Of a stretch of DNA of 64,000 bases, positions 47,995-56,493 are shown piece by piece; the first letter of the stretch is position 1; each line of letters opens with the position of its first letter. A model generated the notes under the pieces. It saw nothing but the letters and a program-made list of their open reading frames with translations. It made no database searches and was not told the DNA's origin. The stretch comes from Microbacterium ulmi (GTDB lineage Bacteria > Actinomycetota > Actinomycetes > Actinomycetales > Microbacteriaceae). The DNA lies in the NCBI RefSeq assembly GCF_011759705.1, contig NZ_JAAOZF010000001.1:2190146-2254145 (forward strand), read 5' to 3'. Position numbers and translations under genes: made by a program.

Positions 47995-48899
47995 CCACGG
48001 CAGTCACCACCGCCCCGCCCGTCGCGACGCCCGCGGTCTCGGGTCGCCGCCGGCGGCCCGCCGGCCGCCGCATCGGCTCCCTCCTCGCGGGCGCCGCTGC
48101 GATCGTCGTCTTCCTCGCGTCGGTGTTCCCCGTCTACTGGATGGTCAACACCTCGTTCCAGCCCAACGGACAGGTGCGCGGCAGCCAGCTGCACTTCTGG
48201 CCGGACGACTTCACCACCGAGAACTACACGAACGTCATCTTCGAGTCGGCTCGCGCGCCCTTCCTGCCTGCGCTTGCCAACTCGCTCGCAGTGACGCTCA
48301 TCACGGTCGCCGTATCGCTCGTGTTCGCCTTCCTGGCGGCCCTCGCGGTGACGCGGTTCAGGTTCCGCAGCCGCGCGGCCTTCATCATCACGATCCTGAT
48401 CATCCAGATGATCCCGGCGGAGGCGATGATCATCTCGATCTTCCGCCTGATGGACGGCTGGCACCTCCTGAACACGATCGTGGGGCTTTCGGCGGTCTAT
48501 GGCGCGACGGTGCTGCCGTTCACGATCTGGACGCTGCGCGGATTCGTCAACGGCGTCCCCGTCGAGCTCGAGGAGGCCGCCATGATCGACGGGCTGAGCC
48601 GGTCGAGGGCGTTCTGGCAGATCACCTTCCCGCTGCTCGCGCCCGGTCTGGTCGCGACGGGCGTCTTCGGGTTCATCCAGGCGTGGAACGAGTTCGTGTT
48701 CGCCCTCGTCCTCAACCCGCGGCCCGAGGCGATGACGCTCCCCGTGTGGCTGCGGACGTTCCTCGACCCGAACGGCGGGATCAACTGGGCCGAGCTCATG
48801 GCAGGCTCGACACTGGTCGCGATCCCCGTCGTCGTGTTCTTCCTGATCGTGCAGGGGCGCATGACGAGCGGTCTCGTGGCCGGGGCGGTCAAGGGGTGA
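47991..48899 (+). CDS. sugar ABC transporter permease (MalG type)
   Basis: 302 residues, six helices. The EAA loop is VELEEAAMIDGLSRSRAFWQITFP and the C-terminus ends VQGRMTSGLVAGAVKG, typical of MalG-like subunits. Translationally coupled to the MalF-type subunit. No ATP-binding subunit follows; in actinobacteria a shared MsiK-type ATPase encoded elsewhere often serves such importers. Confidence 0.9.
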   Translation: MTTAVTTAPPVATPAVSGRRRRPAGRRIGSLLAGAAAIVVFLASVFPVYWMVNTSFQPNGQVRGSQLHFWPDDFTTENYTNVIFESARAPFLPALANSLAVTLITVAVSLVFAFLAALAVTRFRFRSRAAFIITILIIQMIPAEAMIISIFRLMDGWHLLNTIVGLSAVYGATVLPFTIWTLRGFVNGVPVELEEAAMIDGLSRSRAFWQITFPLLAPGLVATGVFGFIQAWNEFVFALVLNPRPEAMTLPVWLRTFLDPNGGINWAELMAGSTLVAIPVVVFFLIVQGRMTSGLVAGAVKG

Positions 48900-48942
48900 T
48901 GCGGGCGATGGACGGATCCACGCCGCGCACGGGGGGCGGACG

Positions 48943-49869
48943 ATGAGGGTAGGCGTCGATGTCGGCGGCACGAAGGCGGAGGCCGTCGCGATCGATGCGG
49001 CCGGCAGCATCGCGGCGCGCGTCCGGCTCGCGACGGGGTGGGGTCCGGATGCCGTCGTCCGCACGATCGTGGCCGCCGTCGACGCGCTCGGCACCGACGC
49101 GGGGATCGACACGGCGTCGGTCCGCTCCGTCGGCATCGGCATCCCGGGTCAGGTCGACGCCGCGACGGGCCGTGTCACGCACGCCGTCAACCTCGGCGTC
49201 GACGCGCTCGATCTCGCCGCGGCCGTCGAGCCGGCGCTCGGGGTGCCCGTGCGCGTCGAGAACGACGTCAAGGCCGCCGCGGTGGGCGCCTACGCCCTGC
49301 ACGGCGGCTCGGGTGCGATGGCGTACCTCAACATCGGGACGGGCGTCGCGGCGGGCATCGTGATCGACGGCCGGCTGTGGCGCGGAGCGCACGGCACGGC
49401 GGGCGAGGTGGGCCACGTCCCGATCGACCCGCGAGGCCCGCTGTGCCGGTGCGGCCAGCGCGGGTGCATCGAGTCGTTCGCGGGCGGCGGCGCGATCGCC
49501 CAGCGCTGGGGCCGCCCCGGCGCCCTGCCCGTGCGGGACGTGTTCGACGCCGCGGAGGCGGGCGACCCGCTCGCGCGCGAGCTTCGCGCAGGGCTCGCGG
49601 TCGGCGTCGCCGCCGCGGTCGGCGTCCTGATCCTGACGGCGGACGTCGACGTCGTCGTGCTCGGCGGCGGGCTGACGGCTCTCGGAGACCGCATGCTCGC
49701 CGACGTCACGGCGCAGCTCGCCGCGAACGCCGCGGCATCCCCTTTCCTGCGCTCGCTCCGCCTGGACGAGCGCGTCGAGCTCCTTCCGGCCGGCTCGCCG
49801 GCGGCGGCGCTCGGCGCGGCGCTCATCGGCGCCGCTCGCGATCCCGAGGAGGTCCTCACGCATGGCTGA
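48943..49869 (+). CDS. ROK-family sugar kinase, probable N-acetylglucosamine kinase
   Basis: 308 residues. The ATP loop is VGVDVGGTKAEAVAID. The catalytic Asp is in ENDVKAAAVGAYALHG, and LNIGTGVAAGIVIDG is the second phosphate motif. Zinc-binding CRCGQRGCIESFAGG is present. No DNA-binding domain, so an enzyme. Between a sugar importer and nagB, the economical role is phosphorylating imported GlcNAc to GlcNAc-6-P, though glucokinase activity is possible. It ends 8 nt inside the nagB gene. Confidence 0.85.
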   Translation: MRVGVDVGGTKAEAVAIDAAGSIAARVRLATGWGPDAVVRTIVAAVDALGTDAGIDTASVRSVGIGIPGQVDAATGRVTHAVNLGVDALDLAAAVEPALGVPVRVENDVKAAAVGAYALHGGSGAMAYLNIGTGVAAGIVIDGRLWRGAHGTAGEVGHVPIDPRGPLCRCGQRGCIESFAGGGAIAQRWGRPGALPVRDVFDAAEAGDPLARELRAGLAVGVAAAVGVLILTADVDVVVLGGGLTALGDRMLADVTAQLAANAAASPFLRSLRLDERVELLPAGSPAAALGAALIGAARDPEEVLTHG

Positions 49870-50641
49870 GATCATCATCGTCCCGTCGGAGGAGGCCGCC
49901 GGCGCGCTCGTCGCCGACGAGATCGTCCGGCTCATCCGGGCACGCCCCGACGTCGTGCTGGGGCTCGCGACCGGCTCGACGCCCGTTCCCGTCTACGAGG
50001 CGCTGCGGCCGCGGCTGGAGGGCGTCGACGTGTCGCGCGTGCGCGGTTTCGCGCTCGACGAGTACGTCGGCATCGACCCGGCGCATCCCGAGTCGTACCG
50101 CTCGGTCATCGCGCGCGAGGTCGTCGAGCCGCTCGGGCTCACGCCCGGGCTGGTCCACACCCCGAACGGCTCCATGGACGGCATCGAGCACGCGGGGGAG
50201 GACTACGAGGCCGCGATCGAGGAAGCGGGCGGGATCGACCTGCAGATCCTCGGGATCGGCACGTCCGGCCACATCGGATTCAACGAGCCCGGCTCGTCGT
50301 TCGCCTCCCTCACCCGGGTGAAGACCCTGCTCGAGCAGACGCGCGAAGACAACGCGCGCTTCTTCGACTCGATCGACGACGTGCCCGTGCACTGCATCAC
50401 GCAGGGTCTCGGGACGATCCTGCGCGCCCGCCACCTCGTGCTCCTCGCCTTCGGCGAAGGCAAGGCGGATGCCGTCGCCGGCGCCGTCGAGGGCCCCGTC
50501 ACGTCGTCGCTGCCAGGGTCGGCGATCCAGCTGCACCCGCACGCGACGGTCGTCGTGGACGAGGCCGCGGCATCCCGGCTCGAGAACCGCGACTACTACC
50601 GGTACGCGTGGGCGAACAAGCCCGCGTGGCAGGGGCTGTAG
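49862..50641 (+). CDS. nagB: glucosamine-6-phosphate deaminase
   Basis: 259 residues. It isomerises and deaminates GlcN-6-P to fructose-6-P and ammonia. Motifs are VLGLATGSTPVPVYEAL, GFALDEYVGIDPAHPESY with the catalytic Asp, LQILGIGTSGHIGFNEPGSSF and the VDEAAASRL C-terminal segment. Overlaps the kinase gene by 8 nt. It needs NagA, which is encoded at 56494-57645 on the opposite strand and not here. Confidence 0.95.
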   Translation: MAEIIIVPSEEAAGALVADEIVRLIRARPDVVLGLATGSTPVPVYEALRPRLEGVDVSRVRGFALDEYVGIDPAHPESYRSVIAREVVEPLGLTPGLVHTPNGSMDGIEHAGEDYEAAIEEAGGIDLQILGIGTSGHIGFNEPGSSFASLTRVKTLLEQTREDNARFFDSIDDVPVHCITQGLGTILRARHLVLLAFGEGKADAVAGAVEGPVTSSLPGSAIQLHPHATVVVDEAAASRLENRDYYRYAWANKPAWQGL

Positions 50642-50671
50642 CCGCTCTCCGGTCGTGCGCCCTCCGCGGGG

Positions 50672-50677
50672 TAGCCT
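50672..50677 (+). promoter_or_regulatory. -10 of leaderless promoter for the 50684 gene
   Basis: TAGCCT, 6 nt before the ATG at 50684. Confidence 0.5.
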
Positions 50678-50683
50678 GACGCC

Positions 50684-51352
50684 ATGACGGATGCCGCGAC
50701 CCCCGGCGGGGCTCTCAGACGAACCCTGACGGCGGGCGGCGTGCTCCTCATCGCGAGCGCCGTCGCGAGCGTCGCCGCACCGATGCTCGTGATGTCGAAC
50801 GTTCCGCTCACGACGGTCGTGTACTGGGCCGGCACGATCGCGTTCTCTGCTGCGCTCGTGGTCTTCGCGTTCGGCCTCGGCCGACCGGGCAGCGTCGTGG
50901 CGCGGCAGCCCCTCGCAACAGGTGCCGCGGTGCTCCTGGCGGCGTGGCCGTTCGTCGGCCGCGCCCTGACAGCGGTGCTCCCGTACGAACAGGGGACAGC
51001 GGAGTTCTACACGGCATGGGGGTACGCGTCCGCCGCCGTCGAGATCGCGGCGGCGATCCTCGTCGTCGTGCAGATCGCGCGCGCGGGAATCGTGACGGGG
51101 CGGGTGCGCTGGGCGCCGCTGTGGGCGCTCGCGGCGGTCGTCGTCCCCCAGGTGCTCGCACAGCTGCTGGTCGTGGCGCTGCGCATCGACCTGAGCGCGA
51201 CCGAGGACGACGGCGTCTTCCTCCTCATCGGCCTCGGCCAGCTCGCGACCTTGGCGGCACCGATCGTGCTCGGCATCCTCGCGCTGCTCGTGGCCGGCCG
51301 GCGCGTGACCGCGGACCTGCCGCCCGTGCAGGTCTTCCCACCAGCCGGCTGA
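50684..51352 (+). CDS. six-helix membrane protein, unknown function
   Basis: 222 residues, about six membrane helices around residues 16-38, 44-64, 78-98, 108-128, 142-165 and 180-205. Short loops and no conserved polar motif that I recognise. It has its own predicted leaderless promoter, so it need not belong to the nag operon although it follows nagB after only 42 nt. Convergent with the decayed gene at 51365. Confidence 0.6.
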   Translation: MTDAATPGGALRRTLTAGGVLLIASAVASVAAPMLVMSNVPLTTVVYWAGTIAFSAALVVFAFGLGRPGSVVARQPLATGAAVLLAAWPFVGRALTAVLPYEQGTAEFYTAWGYASAAVEIAAAILVVVQIARAGIVTGRVRWAPLWALAAVVVPQVLAQLLVVALRIDLSATEDDGVFLLIGLGQLATLAAPIVLGILALLVAGRRVTADLPPVQVFPPAG

Positions 51353-51364
51353 CGCGCGCGCCGA

Positions 51365-51740
51365 CGACGAGAGGACGTCGGGCGTCGTGAACGGCCAGAT
51401 CGCGAGGATGCCGAAGACCACGACGCAGGCCGACTGCGGCAGAGCGTTCGCGGCGAACGGGTCCCAGACGGCGTGATCGGCCCGACGGGGAAGAGCGCCC
51501 AGCCGATGAGCATCCCTGCGACCACGAGCGCGAGCGTCGCGGCGACGCAGGACGCGGCCGCGCCGCGTACGTCACGGCGAGGAGCCGGATCCGCCCCGCA
51601 GGGCCACGAGGAGGCAGCGCAGCGTGCCGTCGCTCGCCTCGCCCGCCACGGTGTCGCCGGCTGCGACGGCGATCGTGAGCGGCAGCACAGGAGGACCTGC
51701 TCGCGGGGCGCAGCCGCGCATCTCGACGAGCGGCCGGAGG
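51365..51740 (-). pseudogene. decayed ABC-2 type permease remnant
   Basis: The 403-bp stretch between 51353 and 51755 has no intact gene, but the minus strand carries membrane-protein pieces in different frames. PLTIAVAAGDTVAGEASDGT matches the conserved GEA-x-GTLR segment of ABC-2 permeases. After a frame change comes AATLALVVAGMLIGWALF. After another comes ANALPQSACVVVFGILAIWP. At least two frameshifts and no start codon in register make it a relic. No matching ATPase gene is in the window. Confidence 0.5.
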
Positions 51741-51755
51741 TGCGCGGGCGCCGTC

Positions 51756-52151
51756 TCAGCGCCAGACGAGCGGCAGCAGCAGGTCGCGGCTGAGCGGTGC
51801 GAGCGGGGTCGTCGCATCGTCCCGTGCGATCCACAGGGCCTCGGCGATCTCCGCCGCCGGCACGACGTCGGCGGGGTCGAGGTCGACGAGGAAGGCGTCG
51901 GCGACGACGCGGTGACCCGGCTCATTGGCGGCATCCGTCGCGAACTCGCCGAGCGGGACGAGCGCCGCCTCCGGCACGCGGACGCCGATCTCCTCCGCGA
52001 GCTCGCGGATGAGCGCCTGCGCCGCCGTCTCGCCCGGCTCGGGCTTGCCGCCGGGCTGCATGAACACCGCCGTCCCGGCCTTGCGGACGACGAGGGCGCG
52101 GCCCGCGGCATCCGTCACGACCGCCGCGCTCACGCGGATCTCGGCAGTCAC
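51756..52151 (-). CDS. Nudix hydrolase (MutT-like)
   Basis: 131 residues. The Nudix box reads GGKPEPGETAAQALIRELAE followed by EIGV, with the full G-x5-E-x7-R-E-x2-E-E-x-G-U pattern, so metal binding should be intact. It hydrolyses a nucleoside diphosphate linked to another group; candidates include oxidised dNTPs. The GTG at 52151 overlaps the stop of the FAD oxidase gene (GTGA), so it is the last gene of a three-gene unit. Confidence 0.9.
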   Translation of the reverse strand: MTAEIRVSAAVVTDAAGRALVVRKAGTAVFMQPGGKPEPGETAAQALIRELAEEIGVRVPEAALVPLGEFATDAANEPGHRVVADAFLVDLDPADVVPAAEIAEALWIARDDATTPLAPLSRDLLLPLVWR

Positions 52152-53515
52152 GACGCGAACACCTTGCCCGGGTTGAGGATGCCGAGCGGGTCGAAGACGG
52201 ACTTGATCCGCCGCTGCAGCTCCCACTGGTCGTCGCCGAGCTCGTCGGCGAGCCAGCGCCGCTTGAGGACTCCGACGCCGTGCTCTCCCGTGAGTGTGCC
52301 TCCGAGGCGGAGCGCCGCCCGGAACAGCTCGTCCGCGGCCTCCCACACGACGGGCGGCACGTCGGGGCCGTCGAAGACGAAGTTGGGGTGGAGGTTTCCG
52401 TCGCCGGCGTGCGCGACCGTGGGGATGACCAGACCGAAGGCGCGCTCGACGCGGGCGATCTCGTCGAACATCGCGGGAAGGGCGCTGCGCGGGACCGAGA
52501 CGTCCTCGATGAGGGTCGTCCCGAGGGTCTCCATCGCGGGGTGCATCGCCCGCCGGATCGCGAGGAGGCGCTCGCCCTCGTCGGCGTCGTGGGAAACGGC
52601 GACCGAGCCCCCGAGGCCGCGCAGAAGACCCGCGATCATCTCGGACTCGGCCGTCGAGAGCGGGCCGTCGGTCTGGATCGTGAGCTGCGCGGCGCCGGCC
52701 TGCGGCGCGTGCATGCCGAGCAGGGCATGCACGGCGGCGAGGCTCGCGGCATCCATCAGCTCCATGACGGCGGGCTGGATGCCGGACGCCGTGACGGCGG
52801 CGGACGCCGACGCCGCCGCACGCACGCCCGGGAAGACCGCGACGATCGTGCACACGTCGCCCGGGACGAGACGGCGGAGCTTGAGCGTCGCGCCGACGAT
52901 GACGCCGAGGGTGCCCTCCGAGCCGACCATGAGCGATGTGAGGTCAAGCCCCGTCACGCCCTTGACGGTCCGACGGCCCAGCCGCAGGAGCCTGCCGTCG
53001 GCGAGGACGACGTCGACGCCGAGCACGGCATCCCGCACGACGCCGTACTTCGCGCACAGGAGCCCGCCGGCGCCCGTCGCGATGTTGCCGCCGACCGTCG
53101 AGATGGCGCGGCTCGCGGGATCGGGCGCCCACCACAGTCCGTGCTGCGCGAGCTCGGCGTTGAGCGCAGCGTTGAGGATGCCGGGCTCGACGACGGCGAC
53201 GAGGTCGTCGGGCTCCACCTCGACGATGCGGTCCATCGCGCGCACGGAGAGGACGATCTCTCCGTCGCCGGCGTTGGCGCCGCCCGCGAGCCCCGTGCCT
53301 GCGCCGCGCGTGACGACGGGCGTGCCGGTCTCGGTCGCGATGCGCAGCGTCGCCTGCACGTCGGACACGGCCGCCGCGTGGACGATCGCGAGAGGGGTCC
53401 CGGATGCCGCATGCCCCGACTTGTCGGCACGTGCGGCCGCGAGCGAGGCGGGCGAGGTGTCGACGCGATCGCCGAGGGCGGCCCGCAGCCGCGTGACGAT
53501 CTCGTCGCCGGTCAC
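52148..53515 (-). CDS. FAD-linked oxidase, GlcD/D-lactate dehydrogenase-like
   Basis: 455 residues. The PCMH-type FAD domain has TPVVTRGAGTGLAGGANAGDG and STVGGNIATGAGGLLCAKYG, followed by VKGVTGLDLTSLMVGSEGTLG. The C-terminal cap holds TVAHAGDGNLHPNFVFD with metal-binding His residues, TLTGEHGVGVLKR and FDPLGILNPGKVF. It oxidises a 2-hydroxyacid such as glycolate or D-lactate. No iron-sulfur partner genes are adjacent. The GTG start at 53515 overlaps the upstream stop by 4 nt. Confidence 0.9.
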   Translation of the reverse strand: MTGDEIVTRLRAALGDRVDTSPASLAAARADKSGHAASGTPLAIVHAAAVSDVQATLRIATETGTPVVTRGAGTGLAGGANAGDGEIVLSVRAMDRIVEVEPDDLVAVVEPGILNAALNAELAQHGLWWAPDPASRAISTVGGNIATGAGGLLCAKYGVVRDAVLGVDVVLADGRLLRLGRRTVKGVTGLDLTSLMVGSEGTLGVIVGATLKLRRLVPGDVCTIVAVFPGVRAAASASAAVTASGIQPAVMELMDAASLAAVHALLGMHAPQAGAAQLTIQTDGPLSTAESEMIAGLLRGLGGSVAVSHDADEGERLLAIRRAMHPAMETLGTTLIEDVSVPRSALPAMFDEIARVERAFGLVIPTVAHAGDGNLHPNFVFDGPDVPPVVWEAADELFRAALRLGGTLTGEHGVGVLKRRWLADELGDDQWELQRRIKSVFDPLGILNPGKVFAS

Positions 53516-53913
53516 GCGAACCGTCGCCGCCCCGCGAACACCCCGGCCGTCACGGCGACGAGCCCGAAGACGAGCCCGATGACGGCCTGGCCCATGGCCC
53601 ACCACGCGATCGTCGCGGACACGTAGACGAGCAGCTCGACGACGGCGCGGACGAACGGATGCACGGCGAACACGGCCCGCGGCGAGACGAACAGGGCCCA
53701 CACGACGATCGCGACGACGGGAGCGCCGATGCCGACGACGAGGTTCCACGGGAAGGACCACGCGATGAAGCCCCAGAAGGCGAGCGTCGCGAAGGCGAAC
53801 AGCTCGCACGCGAAGGCGAGGATGTCGATGCCCGACAGCGGCGCTCGGGTTCCGGGTGCGGGCGACGCGGGCTCCGCAGGCCGTTCGGGCGAGACACGGG
53901 GGAGATCGGACAT
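53512..53913 (-). CDS. YrdB-family small membrane protein (DUF2568)
   Basis: 133 residues. A Pro/Ala-rich cytosolic N-terminus of about 28 residues is followed by four membrane helices. The segments ELFAFATLAFWGFIAWSFPW, WALFVSPRAVFAVHPFVRAV and the ELLVYVSATIAWWAMGQ helix match the YrdB/DUF2568 pattern. Function unknown. First gene of the unit with the FAD oxidase and Nudix hydrolase, translationally coupled to the former. Confidence 0.8.
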   Translation of the reverse strand: MSDLPRVSPERPAEPASPAPGTRAPLSGIDILAFACELFAFATLAFWGFIAWSFPWNLVVGIGAPVVAIVVWALFVSPRAVFAVHPFVRAVVELLVYVSATIAWWAMGQAVIGLVFGLVAVTAGVFAGRRRFA

Positions 53914-53920
53914 GGATTCC

Positions 53921-53926
53921 AGTCTA
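53921..53926 (-). promoter_or_regulatory. -10 hexamer of the YrdB-oxidase-Nudix unit
   Basis: TAGACT on the minus strand, 7 nt before the ATG at 53913. Confidence 0.45.
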
Positions 53927-54005
53927 CGGCGCGCGCTCCGACCCGCTCCGCGGGAGAGAGCCGGTCGAACCACTCGGCTGCGGCGCGTCAGCCCCGCCTG
54001 ACGTG

Positions 54006-56129
54006 TCAGATCCGGTCGAACCACTCGGCGATGACATCCGTCCGGTCGACGAGGTCGCCGATGCGGACGGTCGCGTCCGGGCCTGTCTCGGACGCCGTCA
54101 CATAGTGCAGGCGGACCGCCGCGTTCGCGAGGAACTCGACGAGCGTGGGGCGAAGCGTCGCAGTGGCGGTGCCCGCTGCGTCGAACGTCACGCGAGCCTT
54201 GACGGCGCGCCCGAGCACGACCTCCGCCGTCGACGACGGCGCGCCGGCGAGGGTCACGTGGATGCTGAGCTCGGTCCCGATGAGCTCCCACGACGCGCTC
54301 GCTGCCGACGGCGCGCCGCTCGGGAGCGTGTCGTCCTCCTCGGTCGGGTTCGTGGGGTCGGTCGGGTCGGTCGGCGTCCCGGGGTCGGTTGGATCGCTGG
54401 GGTCGGTCGGGTCGGTCGGCGTCCCGGGGTCGGTTGGATCGCTCGGGTCGGTCGGGTCGGTGGGCGTGCCGGGGTCCGTAGGATCCGTCGGGTCGGTGGG
54501 CGTGCCGGGGTCGGTCGGGCCGGTCGGTGTGCCCGGGCCGGTCGGCGTGCCCGGGTCGGTGGGCGTGCCCGGGTCGGTGGGCGTGCCGGGGTCGGTCGGG
54601 TCGGTCGGCGTGCCCGGGTCGGTCGGCGTGCCCGGCTCGGACGGGTTCGCAGGCGCCGTCGGACTCGTGGGGTCCGCCGCCCCGGGAACCTCCGCCCCCG
54701 GGTCGTCCGCCCGCGGTGCGGGCGAGTCGTCCGCCGCGGGCGGGGCGATGGGCGTCGCGTCCGCCGGCGGCGGCGTGGGAAGGTCGCTCGGAAGGGGCGA
54801 CGGGGTGGCGGCATCCGTCGTCGCGGGCGCGGGAAGGACGCCGGCACCGCCCGGAACGCTCGCCTCCGCGACCGTCGCGGGCGGGCTGAAGGCGGGGATC
54901 ACGACCGCCGCGGCGACCACGGCCCCCACGAGCACGACGCCTGCTGCGACGAGTCCGATCATCGCGCCCGCTCCCGTGAGGATGCCGCCCCCGGCGGCCG
55001 CGGCCGCTGCACCCGCGCCGGCGGCGGCCGCACCGGCGGCCGATCCCGCAGCGCCCGCGCCCCCTGCCGATCCCGCAGCGCCTGCGGCGCCGGCGGAGGA
55101 GCCCGTGCCACCGGCGGACGACAGGGCCGGCGCTGCGCCCGACGAGCCGATCGCTCCCGCGAGCGTCGCGCCGCCGTCGCCCGGGAAGACCGTGACGGCA
55201 CCCTGCAGGACGGTGGACGGCATGGCGGCCAGTGCGACGAGCGGCGCGCCGCCGCCCTGCAGCGATGCGAGGTACGCGGCGGTGCCCGCGACGCCGATGG
55301 TGAGGGGGAGCAGCACGAGCGCGAGCCGGTTCGAGACCGACCTGGCCTCCGCGGCGACGATCGCGCAGCGGGCGCACTCCGCGAGGTGCTTGTCGACCTT
55401 GCCCCGATCGCGGGGGCCGACGTTGTCTCGCGCGTATGCGCCGAGTCGTTCGATCGTCCACTGACAGGCCGAGCCGTCCTGGACGGAGCGCAGGTGCGCC
55501 TGGACCCACGCCTCGCGAAGCCCCTCGCGGGCGCGGAACGCGAGCTGCGCGACGGCGGTCGCCTTCATCCCGAGCAGCGGAGCGATCTCTGCGGGCTTCA
55601 TCTGCTCGATCTCGGAGTACCACAGCACCTCCTGCCAGCGGGTCGGGAGGCTGCGGAACGCCTGCGCCGTGATGCTGCGATCGAGGGCGTCGGATGTCGC
55701 CTGCTCGGTCGTCGCCGGATCCTCGACCGTCTCGAGCTCGTCGATCGTGCTCTCCTGACGGGCGCGGCCCCATCCGGCGGCCGTGTTGCGGATGCTCGTG
55801 AAGAGGTACGCGCGGAACGACCCCGTCGGGCCGCCGCCCTTCAGGATCGACTGGTAGATGCGCGCGTACGCCTCTTGGACGAGATCGTCGGCATCGAGGC
55901 TCGACGTGATCGAGCGCGCCACGGCGATGCCCGACCGGTAGTGCCGTCGCCACAGCTCGCCGAACGCCTCGCCGTCGCCGGACCGCGTGCGCAGGACGAG
56001 ATCGGCATCGGCGACATCGCCCGTGCCGGCCGGCCCGGCTTCCTGTTCGATCACTGCTGCTCCGTGGACGCGTCGATGCGGCGGCACTGTCCGCCGCCAT
56101 TGAAGAGACGCGCTGACGGGGTGTTTCAT
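54006..56129 (-). CDS. ECF sigma factor fused to zinc motif, membrane helices and repeat stalk
   Basis: 707 residues. Sigma region 2 spans residues ~42-120 (FGELWRRHYRSGIAVARSI, DADDLVQEAYARIYQ) and region 4 spans ~150-210 (LPTRWQEVLWYSEIEQMKP, IAPLLGMKATAVAQLAFRAR). An anti-sigma-like zinc motif follows, H248-x3-C252-x2-C255. Membrane helices lie near 268-290 and 391-414, with an Ala/Gly-rich stretch between. A Pro-Thr-Asp-Gly repeat occupies ~495-593, and a folded-looking beta-rich C-terminus the rest. ECF groups with fused C-terminal zinc and membrane domains are known in actinobacteria. A GTG start at 56054 after CGGAG is equally likely. Confidence 0.85.
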   Translation of the reverse strand: MKHPVSASLQWRRTVPPHRRVHGAAVIEQEAGPAGTGDVADADLVLRTRSGDGEAFGELWRRHYRSGIAVARSITSSLDADDLVQEAYARIYQSILKGGGPTGSFRAYLFTSIRNTAAGWGRARQESTIDELETVEDPATTEQATSDALDRSITAQAFRSLPTRWQEVLWYSEIEQMKPAEIAPLLGMKATAVAQLAFRAREGLREAWVQAHLRSVQDGSACQWTIERLGAYARDNVGPRDRGKVDKHLAECARCAIVAAEARSVSNRLALVLLPLTIGVAGTAAYLASLQGGGAPLVALAAMPSTVLQGAVTVFPGDGGATLAGAIGSSGAAPALSSAGGTGSSAGAAGAAGSAGGAGAAGSAAGAAAAGAGAAAAAAGGGILTGAGAMIGLVAAGVVLVGAVVAAAVVIPAFSPPATVAEASVPGGAGVLPAPATTDAATPSPLPSDLPTPPPADATPIAPPAADDSPAPRADDPGAEVPGAADPTSPTAPANPSEPGTPTDPGTPTDPTDPGTPTDPGTPTDPGTPTGPGTPTGPTDPGTPTDPTDPTDPGTPTDPTDPSDPTDPGTPTDPTDPSDPTDPGTPTDPTDPTNPTEEDDTLPSGAPSAASASWELIGTELSIHVTLAGAPSSTAEVVLGRAVKARVTFDAAGTATATLRPTLVEFLANAAVRLHYVTASETGPDATVRIGDLVDRTDVIAEWFDRI
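54350..54645 (-). repeat. in-gene tandem repeat encoding PTDPG-type units
   Basis: About 300 bp of 9- to 15-nt units built on GGGTCGGTC and GGCGTGCCC, encoding DPTDPG and TPTDPG runs in the sigma-factor fusion. Copy number in such arrays usually varies between strains. Confidence 0.85.
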
Positions 56130-56493
56130 TACGCGACCTGTCCATTCTCACAGGCTCGGGGCCCGTCCGCTCGGAACGCGTGCGAAGTCGACGCCGATGA
56201 GACGGCCCACGGACGAATCGCGACGACCCGCGTAATAGATCCCCCTCCTGCGCGTCTCATCAGCGAGAGACGTTGCTCGCACTCTCCGGGGGGCTGGGTG
56301 CGGGCACCGGTGGCTGGGGGTCGGACGTGAGTCCGGACGACACCGGAGGCGGGCTCGGAAGGACTTCGGGGGGAGGGACTTCCGGGCCCGCCGCTCTGGG
56401 GACGGCGAGGCCGCTGCACCCTTGGGGGATGCAGCGGCCTCTGCATGCCCGGAGAGCTCGGCGAGGCGGCGGCGCACACCGCCGGGGATCGTG
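56130..56493. other. intergenic region upstream of the sigma-factor gene
   Basis: 364 bp with no convincing gene. The right part is G-rich low-complexity sequence (56281-56400) and contains the nagA terminator. The left 150 bp should hold the sigma-factor promoter; I see no clear -10. Confidence 0.6.
56407..56441 (-). terminator. terminator after nagA
   Basis: GAGGCCGCTGCA (56407-56418) pairs perfectly with TGCAGCGGCCTC (56430-56441) around an 11-nt loop, about 50 nt past the nagA stop. Confidence 0.75.

Noticed and set aside
54350..54645. Regular short repeats considered as a CRISPR array
   Set aside because: Units are 9-15 nt without unique spacers and translate in frame to PTDPG repeats of the sigma-factor fusion.
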